Assembly (NCBI GenBank): GCA_027569505.1
Contig: JAPDFF010000052.1
Location: 1-64,000 of the forward strand
Direction: 5' to 3'
From: Chloridium humicola
Taxonomy: Eukaryota > Ascomycota > Sordariomycetes > Chaetosphaeriales > Chaetosphaeriaceae
DNA: 64,000 nucleotides
A program made the position numbers and the translations under genes. The notes beneath the pieces are model-generated. The model searched no databases and had not been told where the DNA came from. It saw only the letters and a list, made by a program, of their open reading frames with translations. Positions 9,313-20,506 of this stretch are shown piece by piece (position 1 is the first letter of the stretch; every line of letters begins with the position of its first letter).

Positions 9313-11931
9313 AGAGGAATACCTGAACTACGTCTATAAGGTCCTGATAGCTCTAAGGAGAGCTAGCCTATTCGCAAAGATCCAGAAGTACGAATTCTTC
9401 AAGGAGGAAATAACGTTCCTCGGGGTTATCGTTGGCCGCTATAGTATTAGGATAGACCCTGAGAAAGTATAGACAATTAGGGACTAGAAAACCCCGACCT
9501 ACCTGACCAACGTTCAAGTATTTATTAGCTTTGGAAATTTCTACTAGCGTTTCGTACGTAACTTCTCCAAGATTATCGCGCCGATAGTTAACTTAATATA
9601 GAAGGATATAAAGTTCTATTAGGACTTACACTATAAAGAGTCCTTCAACCGCCTGAAGGAGGCCTTTACCTCTGCCCCTATCCTAGCCCTGTTCGACTAG
9701 GAAAAGGAGATTATCCTAGAAACTGACGCCTCCGATTATATCTCCGCTAACGTACTATCGCAATATAGAGACGATAGAATCCTGAGACCTATTGCGTTCT
9801 TCTCAAAGAAGTACTCTACAATAGAGCATAACTACGAGATCTACGACAAAGAACTGCTAGCAATCATCCGTTGCTTCGAGGAGTAGAGGCCCGAACTCGA
9901 GGGTACAAGCTCCCCGATCAAAGTTATTACTAACCACTATAATTTAGAGTACTTCACTACGATCAAGCTCCTGAACCGCCGCCAGGCCCGATAGTCTAAG
10001 TTCCTGTCCCGGTTCAACTTTATAATCACCTACCGACCTAGGAAGCAGGGTACAAAGCTAGATGCCCTGACCAGGAGGTCAGAGGACCTGCCTAAAGAGG
10101 GGGATAAACGCCTATTGCACCAAAGTCAGATAGTCCTAAAGCGCTCGAACCTGGATCCCCGGATTACGACACTGCCAACGCCGCCCCTGACGCTGACTCC
10201 AGACCTATTGCCGACTCCAGACCTGTTGCCGACTCCAGACCCGTTGCCAACTCTAGACCTAACATTATAAAAGGAACGAGTACGGTTTATAGAGCCTCTC
10301 TAGGTTAACGTCCTTACCCGCTCCTAGACCAGACTAGAGATACTAGCCCTGACAGAACCTCCTCGCCCTACTCTGCTACCTAAGAGAACTATACTGCTAC
10401 TGCCACTAGATATTAAGGACCTATTTATCGAGGGCTATAAGGTAGACAAAAAACCGAAGTCTATCCTAGAAGCGAATAAGAAAGTTATAGAGCTATTACC
10501 TAGGTATTATACTCGTAGAGTGCAAGGACCGGGGAGAATATCTATACTATCGAGACCGCCTATATATCCCGAACTACCCTAAGTTGTACGCTAAACTAGT
10601 CCGTTCCTACTACGAGAGCGCTATCGCTAGATATATAAAGCAAATATATATATAAGGCCCTGTCCTACGACTATTACTGGCCTAGGATGCTTACCTATAT
10701 CGAACACTAGGTGTCTAACTGCTATACCTATACCTAGATCATAGCTTCCTACAAAGCCTGCTAAGGAGTCTTAAGACCGCTGCCAATTCCCGAGAGAGCC
10801 TAGAAGGATATATCGATAGACTTTATTATATATTTACTAGAGAGCGAAGGTTATAACTAATACTAGTTATCGTCTGCCGCCTGACTAAGATAAAATACTT
10901 TATTGCCTGCCGCAATACCTACGATACTAAGGAGGTATCCCTCCTATACCTAAGATACGTCTAGAAGCTATATAGGCTCCTAACGACGGTTATATCCGAC
11001 AGAGGACTATAGTTTGTTTCTGACTTCTAGAAATACCTGACCTGCCGGCTAGCCTCGAAAGCGCTACTATCGACCGCGTTCTACCCTAAGACTAACAGCT
11101 AGACCGAAAGAGCTAACGCCTTCCTAGAATAGTACCTAAGGGGACACGTCTCCTACTTACAAGACGACTAGGCCTAATAGTTACTACTTGCCGAATTTGC
11201 CCTGAATAACGCCCTGAACGAGAGTATCAAGATAACGCTATTCTTTGCTAACTATGGATTCTACCCTTGTATAGGGTTCGAACCTATAGCGCCCGCCAAT
11301 ACCCCTAGAGCTAAGGATGCCGAACAATTCGTATCTAGGATAAAGGAAATCTACAAGATCCTAAGGGCCGAGATCTACGTAGCCTAAGCCCGCCAGGAAG
11401 AATACGTAAACCGAAAACGCCAGCCTGCCTGCAAGTATTACGTCGGCCAGGAAGTCTGGCTCGACGCCCGGAATATCAAGACGCTCCGCCCGTAGAAGAA
11501 ACTCGACTGGAAGAACCTTGGGCCGTTCAAGATCACTAAGGTTGTCAGCCCGTATGCCTACCGCCTAGAACTCCTAGCCTTGATGAAGAACCACCTGGTA
11601 TTCTACGTTAGCCTGCTCCGCCCCGCAGCCGACAACCCCTTGCCTGGTCAACGACAAGACCCCCCACCACCAGTGGAGGTTGATAGCGTTGAGGAGTTTG
11701 AAGTCGAAGAAGTCCTGGATTCCCGACTGGACCGCCGCGGCCGAGGTGGCCGTCCCCGTCTGAAGTATACGGTCAAGTGGGCTGGGTACGACCAACCCGG
11801 CGAGGTGCCCGCTGACCATATGGAACATGCGAAGGAGCTTGTCTGCAACTTCCACCGTCGTTACCCCGACAAGCCCGGCCCCTGATCTAGGAGTGTGCGT
11901 CGACGGAGCTTCGTACCTAGAGGGGGGATAC

Positions 11932-12386
11932 TGTCACGGCGGTTCACGCCGTGCCTGTCAGAACCCACAAGTGGAGCGTGCTGCACGGACCACTGTAGGT
12001 TGAAGATCTTGCACCTCGCTGTCGTCAGACCTGTATGTAGCTCTTTGAGCTACGTCTTGACTATCAAGCCTGCCTGTACCGACGGAATAGAGCCCGAGAC
12101 TGTAGCTTAGCCTGAATACACTGTCATTGAACCACCTGTCTGTCCCGCCCGTGACAGCCCGTAGCAATCTTGGCTATGCCTGACGGAGGGCACACAGGGA
12201 GTTACAGCTGGCCGACATTTGACTGCTTGGCTGACCCACCTGCCCGGGTCCACCCCTCCTGCTCTCGAAAAGCCTGCGCGTCTATACAGGCGAATTGCTT
12301 CCTTTTCCTCTCTTCTTCAGCTTTATTTTTCGATATATAGTAGCAATTTGGAGCATTGTCCCCTGTCTTGCCTGCTTCTCGTCACA
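11932..12386 (+). mobile_element. 3' LTR of gypsy element 2
   Basis: It begins TGTCACGGCGG directly after a polypurine tract (AGAGGGGGGATAC, 11919-11931) and about 50 bp after the chromodomain stop. A TATA-like GATATATAG lies at about 12329-12338. The end is placed at GTCACA (12386) by the TG...CA rule, but the inverted repeat is imperfect, so the 3' boundary is approximate. No partner 5' LTR is in the window. The neighbouring P450 gene ends only 180 bp further on. Confidence 0.75.
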
Positions 12387-12565
12387 CAGGGGGTGGTCAT
12401 TGCATGAGGTACACGTCGATATATCAGAGACACCTCCAGTCTAGTGGACTCGATGGTTGGGGCACAAAGAATCGTCCTTGAGACAAGTTCCTTCTAAAAA
12501 CCACGGGATATCTAAATACACAGAAGACTGCTCGTTCTACCACACCCTCCTCTTCAGGTACTCCT

Positions 12566-14322
12566 TTAGACCTTGATGGTTGCCGCTAGTGGTGACTTTG
12601 CAGGCCACTCTGTCCTCCGCTTTGCCGCCACATAAAGGTTCAGGGGCCGGATCAGCTGGAACTCCGGGTCATACTCGATGGCATCAAGACCCTCCCGAGC
12701 AAACTTGTACCGATAGACCAGCTCGGACAAGAGGATCTTGACCTCGAGAAGAGCGAAGTTGAAGCCGATGCAGCCACGGGCTCCGGTGGCGAAGGGCATG
12801 TAGGCGCCGCGGTGTCGGTCCTTCTTCACCTCCTCTGTTTCCCACCGCTCAGGATCGAAGCGGAAGGGGTCATGCCACTGCTCCGGATTGGTATGGATGG
12901 CGTACAAGGCAGGGATCATGACGGCGTTGGCGGGAAGGCGATAGCCACCAGGCACGACGACATCTGTCTTGGTTGTGCGCCCTGGTTGGAAAGAGGCATT
13001 GTGCAGCCGCTGTGCCTCCTTGACAAACTTGTCGAGGTATGGCAGTCCGTGGGCAAGCTCGGGGGTCCATTCGGTCTCGTGGCTGATGCCGTAGTCGATC
13101 AGCTCCTGGAGGAGCTTGTCCTGCGTCCCTGGGTAGGTGACAATGCAGTACACCAACCACGACAGGAGGGCCGACGTTGTGGTGTAGCCGGCGCCCGTGA
13201 CGACGAGCATATTGGACAGGATAAGAGGCATGGGGAAATGCTCGCCTTTCTCGTCGACCGCATTGACGAGATAGTCGGCCACACAAGAGGCTTTGATGGC
13301 GGCTTCATTCAAGGGCATGTTCTCAATTCCCGACTTGGGTGCCCGTTCAACAACCTCGGCCAGTTGTGTGTAGGTGATTCTCTGGATCTCCTTGAGCCGT
13401 GCCGAGTCCCCGAAAGGCATCATGCGGTACCACTCTCCACGAGATGTGACCTTCTTGTTGAGGGCCAGAAGAGTGACAATGTTTGTCACGAGCTTGTTGA
13501 CGGGTGTATCGACGCTGTCGAATTGTCCGAGGTCCGCGCCAAATGAAAATTTGCCTACGGTCTGCGATGCTAGTTTGACCATGAACTGGTACACGTTCCA
13601 GGCCTCCCCACGGTCATCGAGCTCATCGAACACCTTGAAGGAAGACCGCACGCACTGTTGCATGACGGGGGTGTAGTGCTTCACGGCCTTGGGACCCATA
13701 GCCGGCGGCAGGAACTTGTGGGCAAGCCGCCAGTTCTCGTTCTCGGTGTCGCCAATGAAGATGGCCGTGTTGTCCTTGATGCCCCAGAGAGGATGGTTTT
13801 CGTTGATCTTCTTGGTGAAGTAGGCAGACTCGGAAAGGGCGACAAGGGCCACGTCGGGGCTGTCGGTGAGATATGTGGTCTTGCCCATGTTGGTGGTCTT
13901 GATGACATGGCCGTATTTCCGGAAGAGTCTGTAGTGGTTGCCAAGGTGGTCCGGGAATATCTCGTAGAAGCTACCGACTATCGGCAGACCCGTTGGCCCC
14001 TGAGGTTCGTGGACCGGCTGCCCGTCCACTCGCACTGCTACTGGGCCAGTCACGGCCGAGACATCCTCCACGGTGGTAATTGCATCTTTGTCGATCTCGG
14101 AAGCATGGAAACTGAGGCCTGGACATGCGTAACATGGTCAATCTTTACTGATCACATCGCCAGGACTTGAGAAATTTGTTCTTTCCTACCTTGGGGGACA
14201 GCAACGTGTAATGTCAAAGCGACGGCACGCTTGAGATCGTCAAACTTCCCTTTGGGGTCGAAAGGTACAGGCTTGGCTGTGGCGGGGGCGTCCCCAACGA
14301 GGTAGAAGCTTTGTGATGCCAT
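12566..14322 (-). CDS. Cytochrome P450 monooxygenase
   Basis: Two exons, 14322-14190 and 14118-12566 (intron 14119-14189, donor GTAGGA), give 561 residues. P450 hallmarks are present: the I-helix block VVTGAGYTTTSALLSW, the ExxR motif (EAQR, Glu412-Arg415), and the heme loop FATGARGCIG with Cys494 as thiolate ligand. There is no membrane anchor. Instead, about 85 residues precede the proline-rich start of the P450 fold (GPTGLPIVGS). This front part alternates short hydrophobic strands and one helix and resembles a small beta-grasp domain; that reading is inference. The start at 14322 has a good context; an in-frame ATG 33 bp upstream is possible. A TATATA box on this strand lies at 14398-14393. 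It is divergent from a b5/b5-reductase fusion, its likely electron donor. The substrate is unknown. Confidence 0.9.
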
Positions 14323-15136
14323 GGGGGAAGAGGGGAGTACGAGTTTCCAAAACAAAATGTCCCTCCAGGGTATCTCAGGAACATCTCATTCCTATATACA
14401 AACATGAGTATTCCTCCCTTACCCTCGCTCGCCGACGTTGAACGTGTCGTGTATGTCGCCATATCGGGGGTTCGCCGTCCATCCGCCGACAAGCCCGAAC
14501 GCGAAACAACTCTTCCACAACTGCCAGCGAGCCTGATGCTCGGTTCTCTAAAACGGCGAGCCCCGACACCGTTCTGACAGGCGGTGATGAGGAGTTTGGT
14601 GTCCACGCGCGGACGGGGCTGTCAGCTGAAACTTGAGCCCGGGAAAGGTGGACTCCGAGTGAAGGCCGCACCTGGCTTCAAGCTTTGAGTTCCCACTTTT
14701 GATGACGATGAACACGGCAATTGCAAGGACTGCATGGTTGCTGCGTGCTGGTCATTGTTTTGGCTACCGCGCGGTTCGTCCTTTCCGCAGTCCGTCCCAG
14801 GGGTAGTCCCTGTTGTTGGCCGGAGCCCTTACTCGGAACCAAGCCCCTGGACTCGCGCGTCGGCGTGCAGGGCCGACCGGTGGGTTTGAGACGAGAACAC
14901 CGAGGTCTGAGAGACCACGGATCGGCCTGATAGCTGTCGGCGAGGTCACCAAGAATGTCAGAGCCGCCTTCAGCTGCGTGAACATGGCCCCGGGCCTGGT
15001 CGATATATCAACAATCCCCCGCCTCCGGGCCGAGAGGCGCCCGCCCTCGCCTCTGGTTTGCTCATTCATTACCCAGCTTGATCGTTGACTTTTTTTTACT
15101 GGACTTCAAAGCCGAAACATCGAGGTCACCAAATCC
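14323..15136. promoter_or_regulatory. Shared intergenic promoter region between P450 and b5/b5-reductase genes
   Basis: This 814-bp region separates two divergent genes. TATATA at 14393-14398 lies about 71 bp from the P450 start. GATATATC at 15002-15009 lies about 130 bp before the reductase start. No gene was found inside; the ORFs on both strands here show no recognisable protein. Co-regulation is inferred from the arrangement only. Confidence 0.55.
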
Positions 15137-16716
15137 ATGACAATGGCCACCTTGGAAACGAAACCGTCCTTCACCCTGGCAGACGTCCAGAAACACAACA
15201 AGCCGGATGATATCTGGCTGGTCATTCACAATAAGGGTAAGAATAGACTGTATCAAACCACAACGTCAGAGGGTTTTTCGCTCACCAGATAACCCCAGTG
15301 TACGATGTCACAAAATATCTCGAAGACCACCCTGGCGGCGTTACCGTCTTACACGAAGTTGCCGGAACCGACGCCACCGAGGCTTTCGAGGAGGTCGGTC
15401 ACTCAGTCGAGGCCAACGATGAACTAGCTGCCATCTACCTGGGTGACTTGGCCGAGGAGGACCACGCTGAGGCCGTTGAGGTCTTCCGTCCCACGTATCA
15501 TGACGTTGGGCAGACGGCCGCAGTCATTGTCCAGAAGAAGGTCAACAAAAGTAGCAGGTTACGCCGTCGCGCACTTCCAGCACTCGCCACTGCGCTCGCC
15601 GTCGGCGCAGGGGCAACGATGTGGGCAGGGGGTGGCCAGAGGTTGGGGGGCACCCAAGGAGAGCAACTCTTCAAGATGATCCAGGATTCTCTTGCCTTGG
15701 CCAGGAAAGCACTCCCTTCATCCATGACCTCAGGTTCCGGGCGGTCGAGTCTGTTCTGGTGGGGAGCTGGTATCGCCACGGTCGCACAGTTCTCGCTGTC
15801 CTTGACGCTCGGCATATGGGCTTGGTCCAAATTAGACGTCCAGGAGGAGTTCACACACTACCCTTCGAGGCGCGTGTCCAAGCCGTCCCGATACGTTCCA
15901 CTGCTCAAGGTGCCGACATCATCAACACCACCAAACGCAAGCGGTCGGGCAGTGACCGTGATCCGGGTCGTCGATCCCCAGGAGTGGCGGCCATTCAAGC
16001 TCGCCCGCAAGACGCTCGTCTCTCCCAACGTGTACCGGCTGGTCTTTGCGCTGCCGCGTCCCGATGACATCCTCGGTCTTCCCACCGGTCAGCACGTTGC
16101 CCTGCGCGCCACCATCGCCGGCAAGACCGTTGCTCGCTCCTACACGCCCGTCTCTAACAATAGTGATCTCGGCCGGATCGAGCTGCTCATCAAGGTGTAC
16201 GATCAGGGTCTCCTGACCAAGCATCTCGAGGGCATGAATGTCGGCGAGACAATCGATATTCGCGGCCCCAAGGGCGCCATGCAGTACAAACCACTCGAAT
16301 ACGCCAAGCAAATTGGCATGATTGCCGGAGGCACCGGTATCACTCCCATGTTCCAGATGATCCGGGCCATCTGCGAAGACGAGACGGACACCACTAAGCT
16401 CAGCCTGCTGTATGCCAACAACACCGAGGGGGATATCCTCTTGCGGGATGAGTTGGACGGGTATGTGAAGCAATGCCCGGAGAAGCTGAGCATCCACTAC
16501 GTCCTGTCGAGGCCGTCAGAGGGGTGGACCGGCAGCAGCGGGTTTGTCAACGCCGATTTGATTAAGGAGCATCTCCCAGCCGCCGCCAAAGACACAAAGA
16601 TGCTCCTGTGCGGGCCACCGCCTATGGTCAAGGCTGTTGGCAAGACCCTGGTTGATCTCGGGTTCAGGGCCCCGGGCGCCATGTCCAAGGCTACTGACCA
16701 AGTCTTCTTGTTCTGA
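15137..16716 (+). CDS. Cytochrome b5 / NAD(P)H-cytochrome b5 reductase fusion protein
   Basis: Exons 15137-15236 and 15299-16716 (intron 15237-15298) give 505 residues. The N-terminal cytochrome b5 domain (about 10-90) has the axial ligands His44 (in DHPGG) and His68 (in EEVGHS), at the usual 24-residue spacing. Two hydrophobic stretches follow (about 125-145 and 180-205), so the protein is probably membrane bound. The C-terminal reductase domain (about 235-505) carries the FAD motif RSYTPVS, the nucleotide site GGTGITPM and CGPPPM. It would pass electrons from NAD(P)H through FAD to heme b5 and on to an acceptor. The divergent P450 is the obvious candidate; fatty-acid desaturases or hydroxylases are alternatives. 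ATG at 15143 is a second possible start. Confidence 0.93.
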
Positions 16717-17603
16717 GCAGAAGGTAGAGGGTACACCTGCTAGTTGGAGTCAAAATCGGGGGTTTGTCCATGAAAATCGTGCGCGTGTGGAAAAGCTGTC
16801 TTGGGGTTTTGGTGGCATCTTTGTTCGGTTTCGTTCGTCGAATACATACCATTAGTACTGTTTTTGTGTTAAAAATACAACTCGATCACTTGTAATGTCT
16901 TGACACATTGCTGCGCCGTGATCTGTGGCCAACTGAGAGACGAGTGATGGAGTGATGTCACGCCTAAAGGGCTCTCAGGTCCACCTGGACATCTCAAAAA
17001 TATCGATTTGCCAATTACGGGCTGCTGATTGACAACAGTGGGCTCTGTCTATGCTCTGGCACGCCTGGCACGCCTGGCTACTCGCTGAGAGCCCCCCGAG
17101 ACGGGATTTCCAGGCCAAGGACGGGAAGAGCCGCAACGGGTGGGAGTGGCAAGGAACAGAAAGGCTCGAGAAATCACTGGGGGTCCACAGTCGGAGCTCA
17201 GACGAAGGGCGGCCCGGCGGCGAGTGGAGAGCCGGAGCCGCGACCGGTGGTTCGGAATCGCGACTCGTTTCAGGAGAAGCAGGGAAGGCCCCAGACGCTG
17301 AGGAGGCATCGAAATACGGAGATACCGTCCCCCAGCGCCGCCCATTCCGCCGCCTCCCGCACCGCCGCCATCAGCATATATGCTCGCCTCCCGGTCATGC
17401 CGACGCCGACACGGACATGGCGGGAGCGCGGGAGCGCTCGGTAGTGCGGGTCGCCGACGAGCCTGGTTTATAGCTCTGTAGTATCCCTCTGTGGACAATG
17501 GTGCGGCAGATCCAGATCAACAACGCTGTCTTGACTAAACCACACACACGTTGAACCATCCACCACTATCTGAAGGAAATCATCCATACAGAATAACCCC
17601 AAT
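16717..17603. other. Intergenic, 0.9 kb, no gene recognised
   Basis: It contains the 3' flank of the reductase gene (AT-rich near 16840-16900) and the presumed promoter of the dehydrogenase-propeller gene. GC-rich open frames at 17050-17500 on both strands have no recognisable motif and mirror each other, as expected of noncoding GC-rich DNA. Confidence 0.5.
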
Positions 17604-19493
17604 ATGGTCTGGCAACCCCCCGTCATTGGTTCCCGGCCTGTTGCTGTGCTTGGTGCAGGTGTCCTCGGCCGCCGTATTGCCTGCACCTTCGTTGCTGGAG
17701 GCTATAACGTCCACATCCGTGATCCCTCTGCCGAGGCAAGGACAGCTGCCATCCAATACATCGACGAGAACAAGCAACAATATGCCCAGAACCTCCCAAG
17801 CAGTGTCGGCGTCGTGCGGCCGGGGTCCTACGCGGCCTTTGAGGACATCCCTTCTGCCGTCAGCAGGGCATGGCTCGTCGTCGAGGCCGTCCCGGAGAAG
17901 ATTGAGCTCAAGATCGACACCTTTGCCGAGCTGGACCGCACGACTCTGGCAGACTGCATCCTGGGCTCCAACAGCTCGTCGTTCAAGTCGAGTCTGATGC
18001 TGGACAAGGTCGCCAACAAGGACCGCCGGCGTTTGATCTGCAACATCCACTACACCATGCCCCCTGACATCCGCACCGTCGAGCTGATGACCGATGGCGA
18101 GACGGAACCCGCCATCTTCCCCTTCCTGAGCGACATCCTGACCAAGTGCGGCATGCTCCCGGCGACGGCGAGGAAGGAGTCAACTGGGTAAGTCTCCCTA
18201 TTCTCACACCAGCAGACAGGTTGCGGCGGTGCTGACATTTCCTCTGATCGCAGCTTCATCTTCAACCGCCTCTGGGCCGCCGTCAAGCGCGAGATCCTGC
18301 TCATTCTCGACGAAGGCGTCAGCGACCCGCAAGAGATTGACAAGCTCTGGGAGCACATGTTTCAGGCTCGGGTGACGCCATGCCGGCTGATGGACAGGGT
18401 CGGTCTCGACACAGTTGCCTTCATCGAAGACAACTACATACATGAGCGCGGTATCGACGGCACGCACACCGTCGGCTTTCTCCGGGAGAACTACATCAAC
18501 AAGGGGCGTCTCGGCTTGAAGAGCGACAAGGGCGGTCTCTACCCCCCTGCTGCCCCTGAGCGCCATGAGACGGCCTCCCAGCCGGACGTGTACCTTCTGG
18601 ACGTTGGTCTCGGAGGAAACCTAAAGAATCTGGACTCGGTAGCCACCAACGGCAAGATCCTCCGCCGGGACGGCGCCACCGGCAAAGTCAAAACCCTCGT
18701 CTCTGGCCTCCCAGCCCCAGACGGCATCGACATCTCGCCCTCCACCGGCCGCATGTATTGGACCAACATGGGCGCAAGCCTGTCAGGGCGCAACGGATCC
18801 ATCCAGTCAGCCCGCCTGGACGGCACCGACGTGCAGACGCTCATCCCCGAGGGCGGCGTGCACACCCCGAAGCAAGCCGTTGTCGTCGAGTCCCAGCAGA
18901 TGCTGTACTTCTGCGACCGCGAGGGCATGGGCGTCCACCGGGTCAGCCTGGACGGCAAGAAGCACGAGGTCCTTGTGCAAAGGTCGGCGCCGGCTGATGA
19001 TAGCTGCCCCCTTGCAGCGCTGACGAGCTGGTGCGTTGGCATTGCTGTTGATGACAAGGCGGGAAAGATCTACTGGACGCAGAAGGGCGCCAGCAAGTCA
19101 TCGCAGGGTCGCATCTTCCGAGCAAACATTGACATCCCCGCTGGCGAGACGGCGTCGAACCGGTCGGGCATTGAGCTGGTGTTTGAGAACCTGCCGGAAC
19201 CCATCGATCTTGAGATTGACGCCGAGACCGAGACGCTGTACTGGACGGATCGTGGCGAGCACCCGCGCGGCTGCTCGCTGAATTCTGCGTTTGTCGGCGT
19301 ATTGAAGGGCAAGCCGGATATCATTGCGCGGCACTTCCACGAGCCGATTGGTTTGAAGTTGGACCTTGGTCGGCGCCAAATTCTCGTGACGGATCTGGGT
19401 GGCAGCCTGTACAGCGTCAATGTTGACACTGGTGTCAAGACTGTGCTGTTGAGTGACGATGGATGCTACACTGGTATTACTACGACTGACTAG
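17604..19493 (+). CDS. 3-hydroxyacyl-CoA dehydrogenase domain fused to a YWTD beta-propeller
   Basis: Exons 17604-18187 and 18254-19493 (intron 18188-18253, donor GTAAGT) give 607 residues in one frame. The N-terminal Rossmann fold (about 11-190) has the NAD site LGAGVLGRRIA, then NSSSFKSS and NIHYTMPPD, as in 3-hydroxyacyl-CoA dehydrogenases and lambda-crystallin-like enzymes. The helical C-terminal dehydrogenase domain follows (about 195-280; FIFNRLWAAVKRE). From about 300 to 605 are LDL-receptor-type YWTD repeats: YWTNMG (about 362), YWTQKG (about 467) and YWTDRG (about 523), with the linking strands of a propeller. No signal peptide is seen, so the propeller is probably cytosolic, unlike its extracellular animal relatives. 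The fusion suggests oxidation of a hydroxy-acyl or hydroxy-acid substrate coupled to binding or lactone chemistry; the substrate is unknown. Confidence 0.88.
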
Positions 19494-19977
19494 AGGTTCG
19501 TTTACCGCTGGAGACTTCCCGTGTGGTCATGGAAGGTTGGGGTTAGTTTTCGGGAGCATCTGGAGCGCCTGTGCTTGGCGTCGAGATGTTGGATAGGCCA
19601 TTAGATGGCGTTTTAGAACTGTCTGCTACGAATGGAAAACCGAGTCACCGAATGAAACCAAGCCATCACGGCCAAGTTTGTGACAGGCCAAAGACGGGCC
19701 AAGGCGAGTGTGTCTTTTCTTGTCTGGGACATAATATGTGACGCGTGCGGTGGAGGGTAGGCACGTTGGGAGATGTATGGGGGTGGGTACCTGTACTAAG
19801 CTCTTCTCCAATTCAAGGTCTTTGTCTTAAGATAAGTCGAATTTGCGAGTCAGGCATCGTTGCAGATGAACTCGTTATTGTTAACTCGTACAGACTGTAG
19901 TGGCAGAGGGGGGCAAAAAAGTGGCATACATAGGTAGTGAATCCAAAGGTGGAGAGGAAAAAGGTAGAAAAAGTAAT
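19494..19977. other. Intergenic, 3' flanks of the dehydrogenase-propeller gene and the tRNA
   Basis: No gene is recognised. A run of five A at 19968-19972 is the minus-strand T5 terminator of the tRNA gene. Confidence 0.5.
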
Positions 19978-20062
19978 CGACCAGCCTGGGACTCGAACCC
20001 AGAACCTTTACCAGCCAGGGTAAGAACCGGAAAGTAACGCGCTACCATTGCGCTAGCCAGCC
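19978..20062 (-). tRNA. tRNA-Arg(CCG) with a 13-nt intron
   Basis: On the minus strand an 85-nt cloverleaf folds. The acceptor GGCTGGC pairs with GCTGGTC (three G-U pairs), with discriminator G. The D arm is GCGC/GCGC around AATGGTA. The anticodon stem TTACT pairs with GGTAA, with a five-base variable loop. The T arm is CTGGG/CCCAG around TTCGAGT. The anticodon loop is 20 nt, so it holds a 13-nt intron placed one base 3' of the anticodon, the standard eukaryotic position. The anticodon is then CCG (Arg). A T5 pol III terminator follows within six bases of the 3' end. The tRNA call is firm; the identity depends on the intron placement. Confidence 0.88.
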
Positions 20063-20506
20063 AATGAGAGATTATTGAAAAAGAAGTGCGAGAAAGGCAC
20101 CTATGACTCGTAATTTGGAGACACTTGCAGGAAGGTCTCCAAGTTTCCCTGAGTGTTTTTGATACTCAAGGTACTACTAATTTCTCTTAAAGCATGGAAC
20201 TTGCCACTCCTATGGTGATGGACGCTGTAATAGGTAGAGCAAAGTTAAGGTCTAAGCATCTAGGCCTTAGCAATTACTAAAGGCGAAACTAACAATCAAG
20301 CCATGACAAGGATTGCGCATTAACATTGAGTAGACTAAGATTTTGTTTGAAATATTGTGAACTGAATTAAGTGTTGAATTGAGTCTTCATTTCATGTAGG
20401 CTACGAAAAGGCCATAAATTCACTCCACCTCAGCCGTGCGAAGGAACAACTCAAGCCCCGTCATGTCCGAGCAGAACCGACAACACACTCCTCCCCCTAT
20501 CCCGCT
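20063..20506. other. AT-rich intergenic, no gene seen
   Basis: This is the upstream flank of the tRNA on the minus strand and the 3' flank of the dioxygenase gene. It is markedly AT-richer than the surrounding genes; no repeat structure was recognised. Confidence 0.45.

Larger units (their letters stand above)
6421..11885 (+). pseudogene. gag-pol remnant of gypsy element 2
   Basis: The gag-like region at about 6480-7000 contains DFSTYFSEF and LAYLEAAFGDPDR separated by stops. The RT region at about 8100-9450 shows GFIRPSSSAAILPVLFVKK, FYIDYRALN and YFTKIDI. The YLDD-type box appears as YLDNILIYS once the inserts are removed. The RNase H region (about 9660-10080) has ETDASDY and FFSKKYSTIEHNYEIYDKE. 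The integrase core (about 10880-11300) has SDRG, YPKTNS and AEFALNNA-like blocks, and the tail has VGQEVWLDARNI. The final 101 codons (11580-11885) are intact and include a chromodomain (EVEEVLDSR, LKYTVKWAGY). In-frame stops are mostly TAG where Trp or Gln is conserved, so the element cannot be active. Confidence 0.88.
6421..12386 (+). mobile_element. Ty3/gypsy element 2 (chromovirus), 5'-truncated, strongly RIP-mutated
   Basis: The order gag, protease/RT, RNase H, integrase, chromodomain, polypurine tract, 3' LTR identifies a Ty3/gypsy element. No 5' LTR is visible; sequence starts inside or just before gag after the LINE fragment. Large parts are TpA-rich with many TAG codons, whereas the last 300 bp of coding sequence and the 3' LTR look much less mutated. 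It is interrupted by a 161-bp LINE stub (8664-8824) and a 428-bp solo LTR (8885-9312). Confidence 0.9.
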
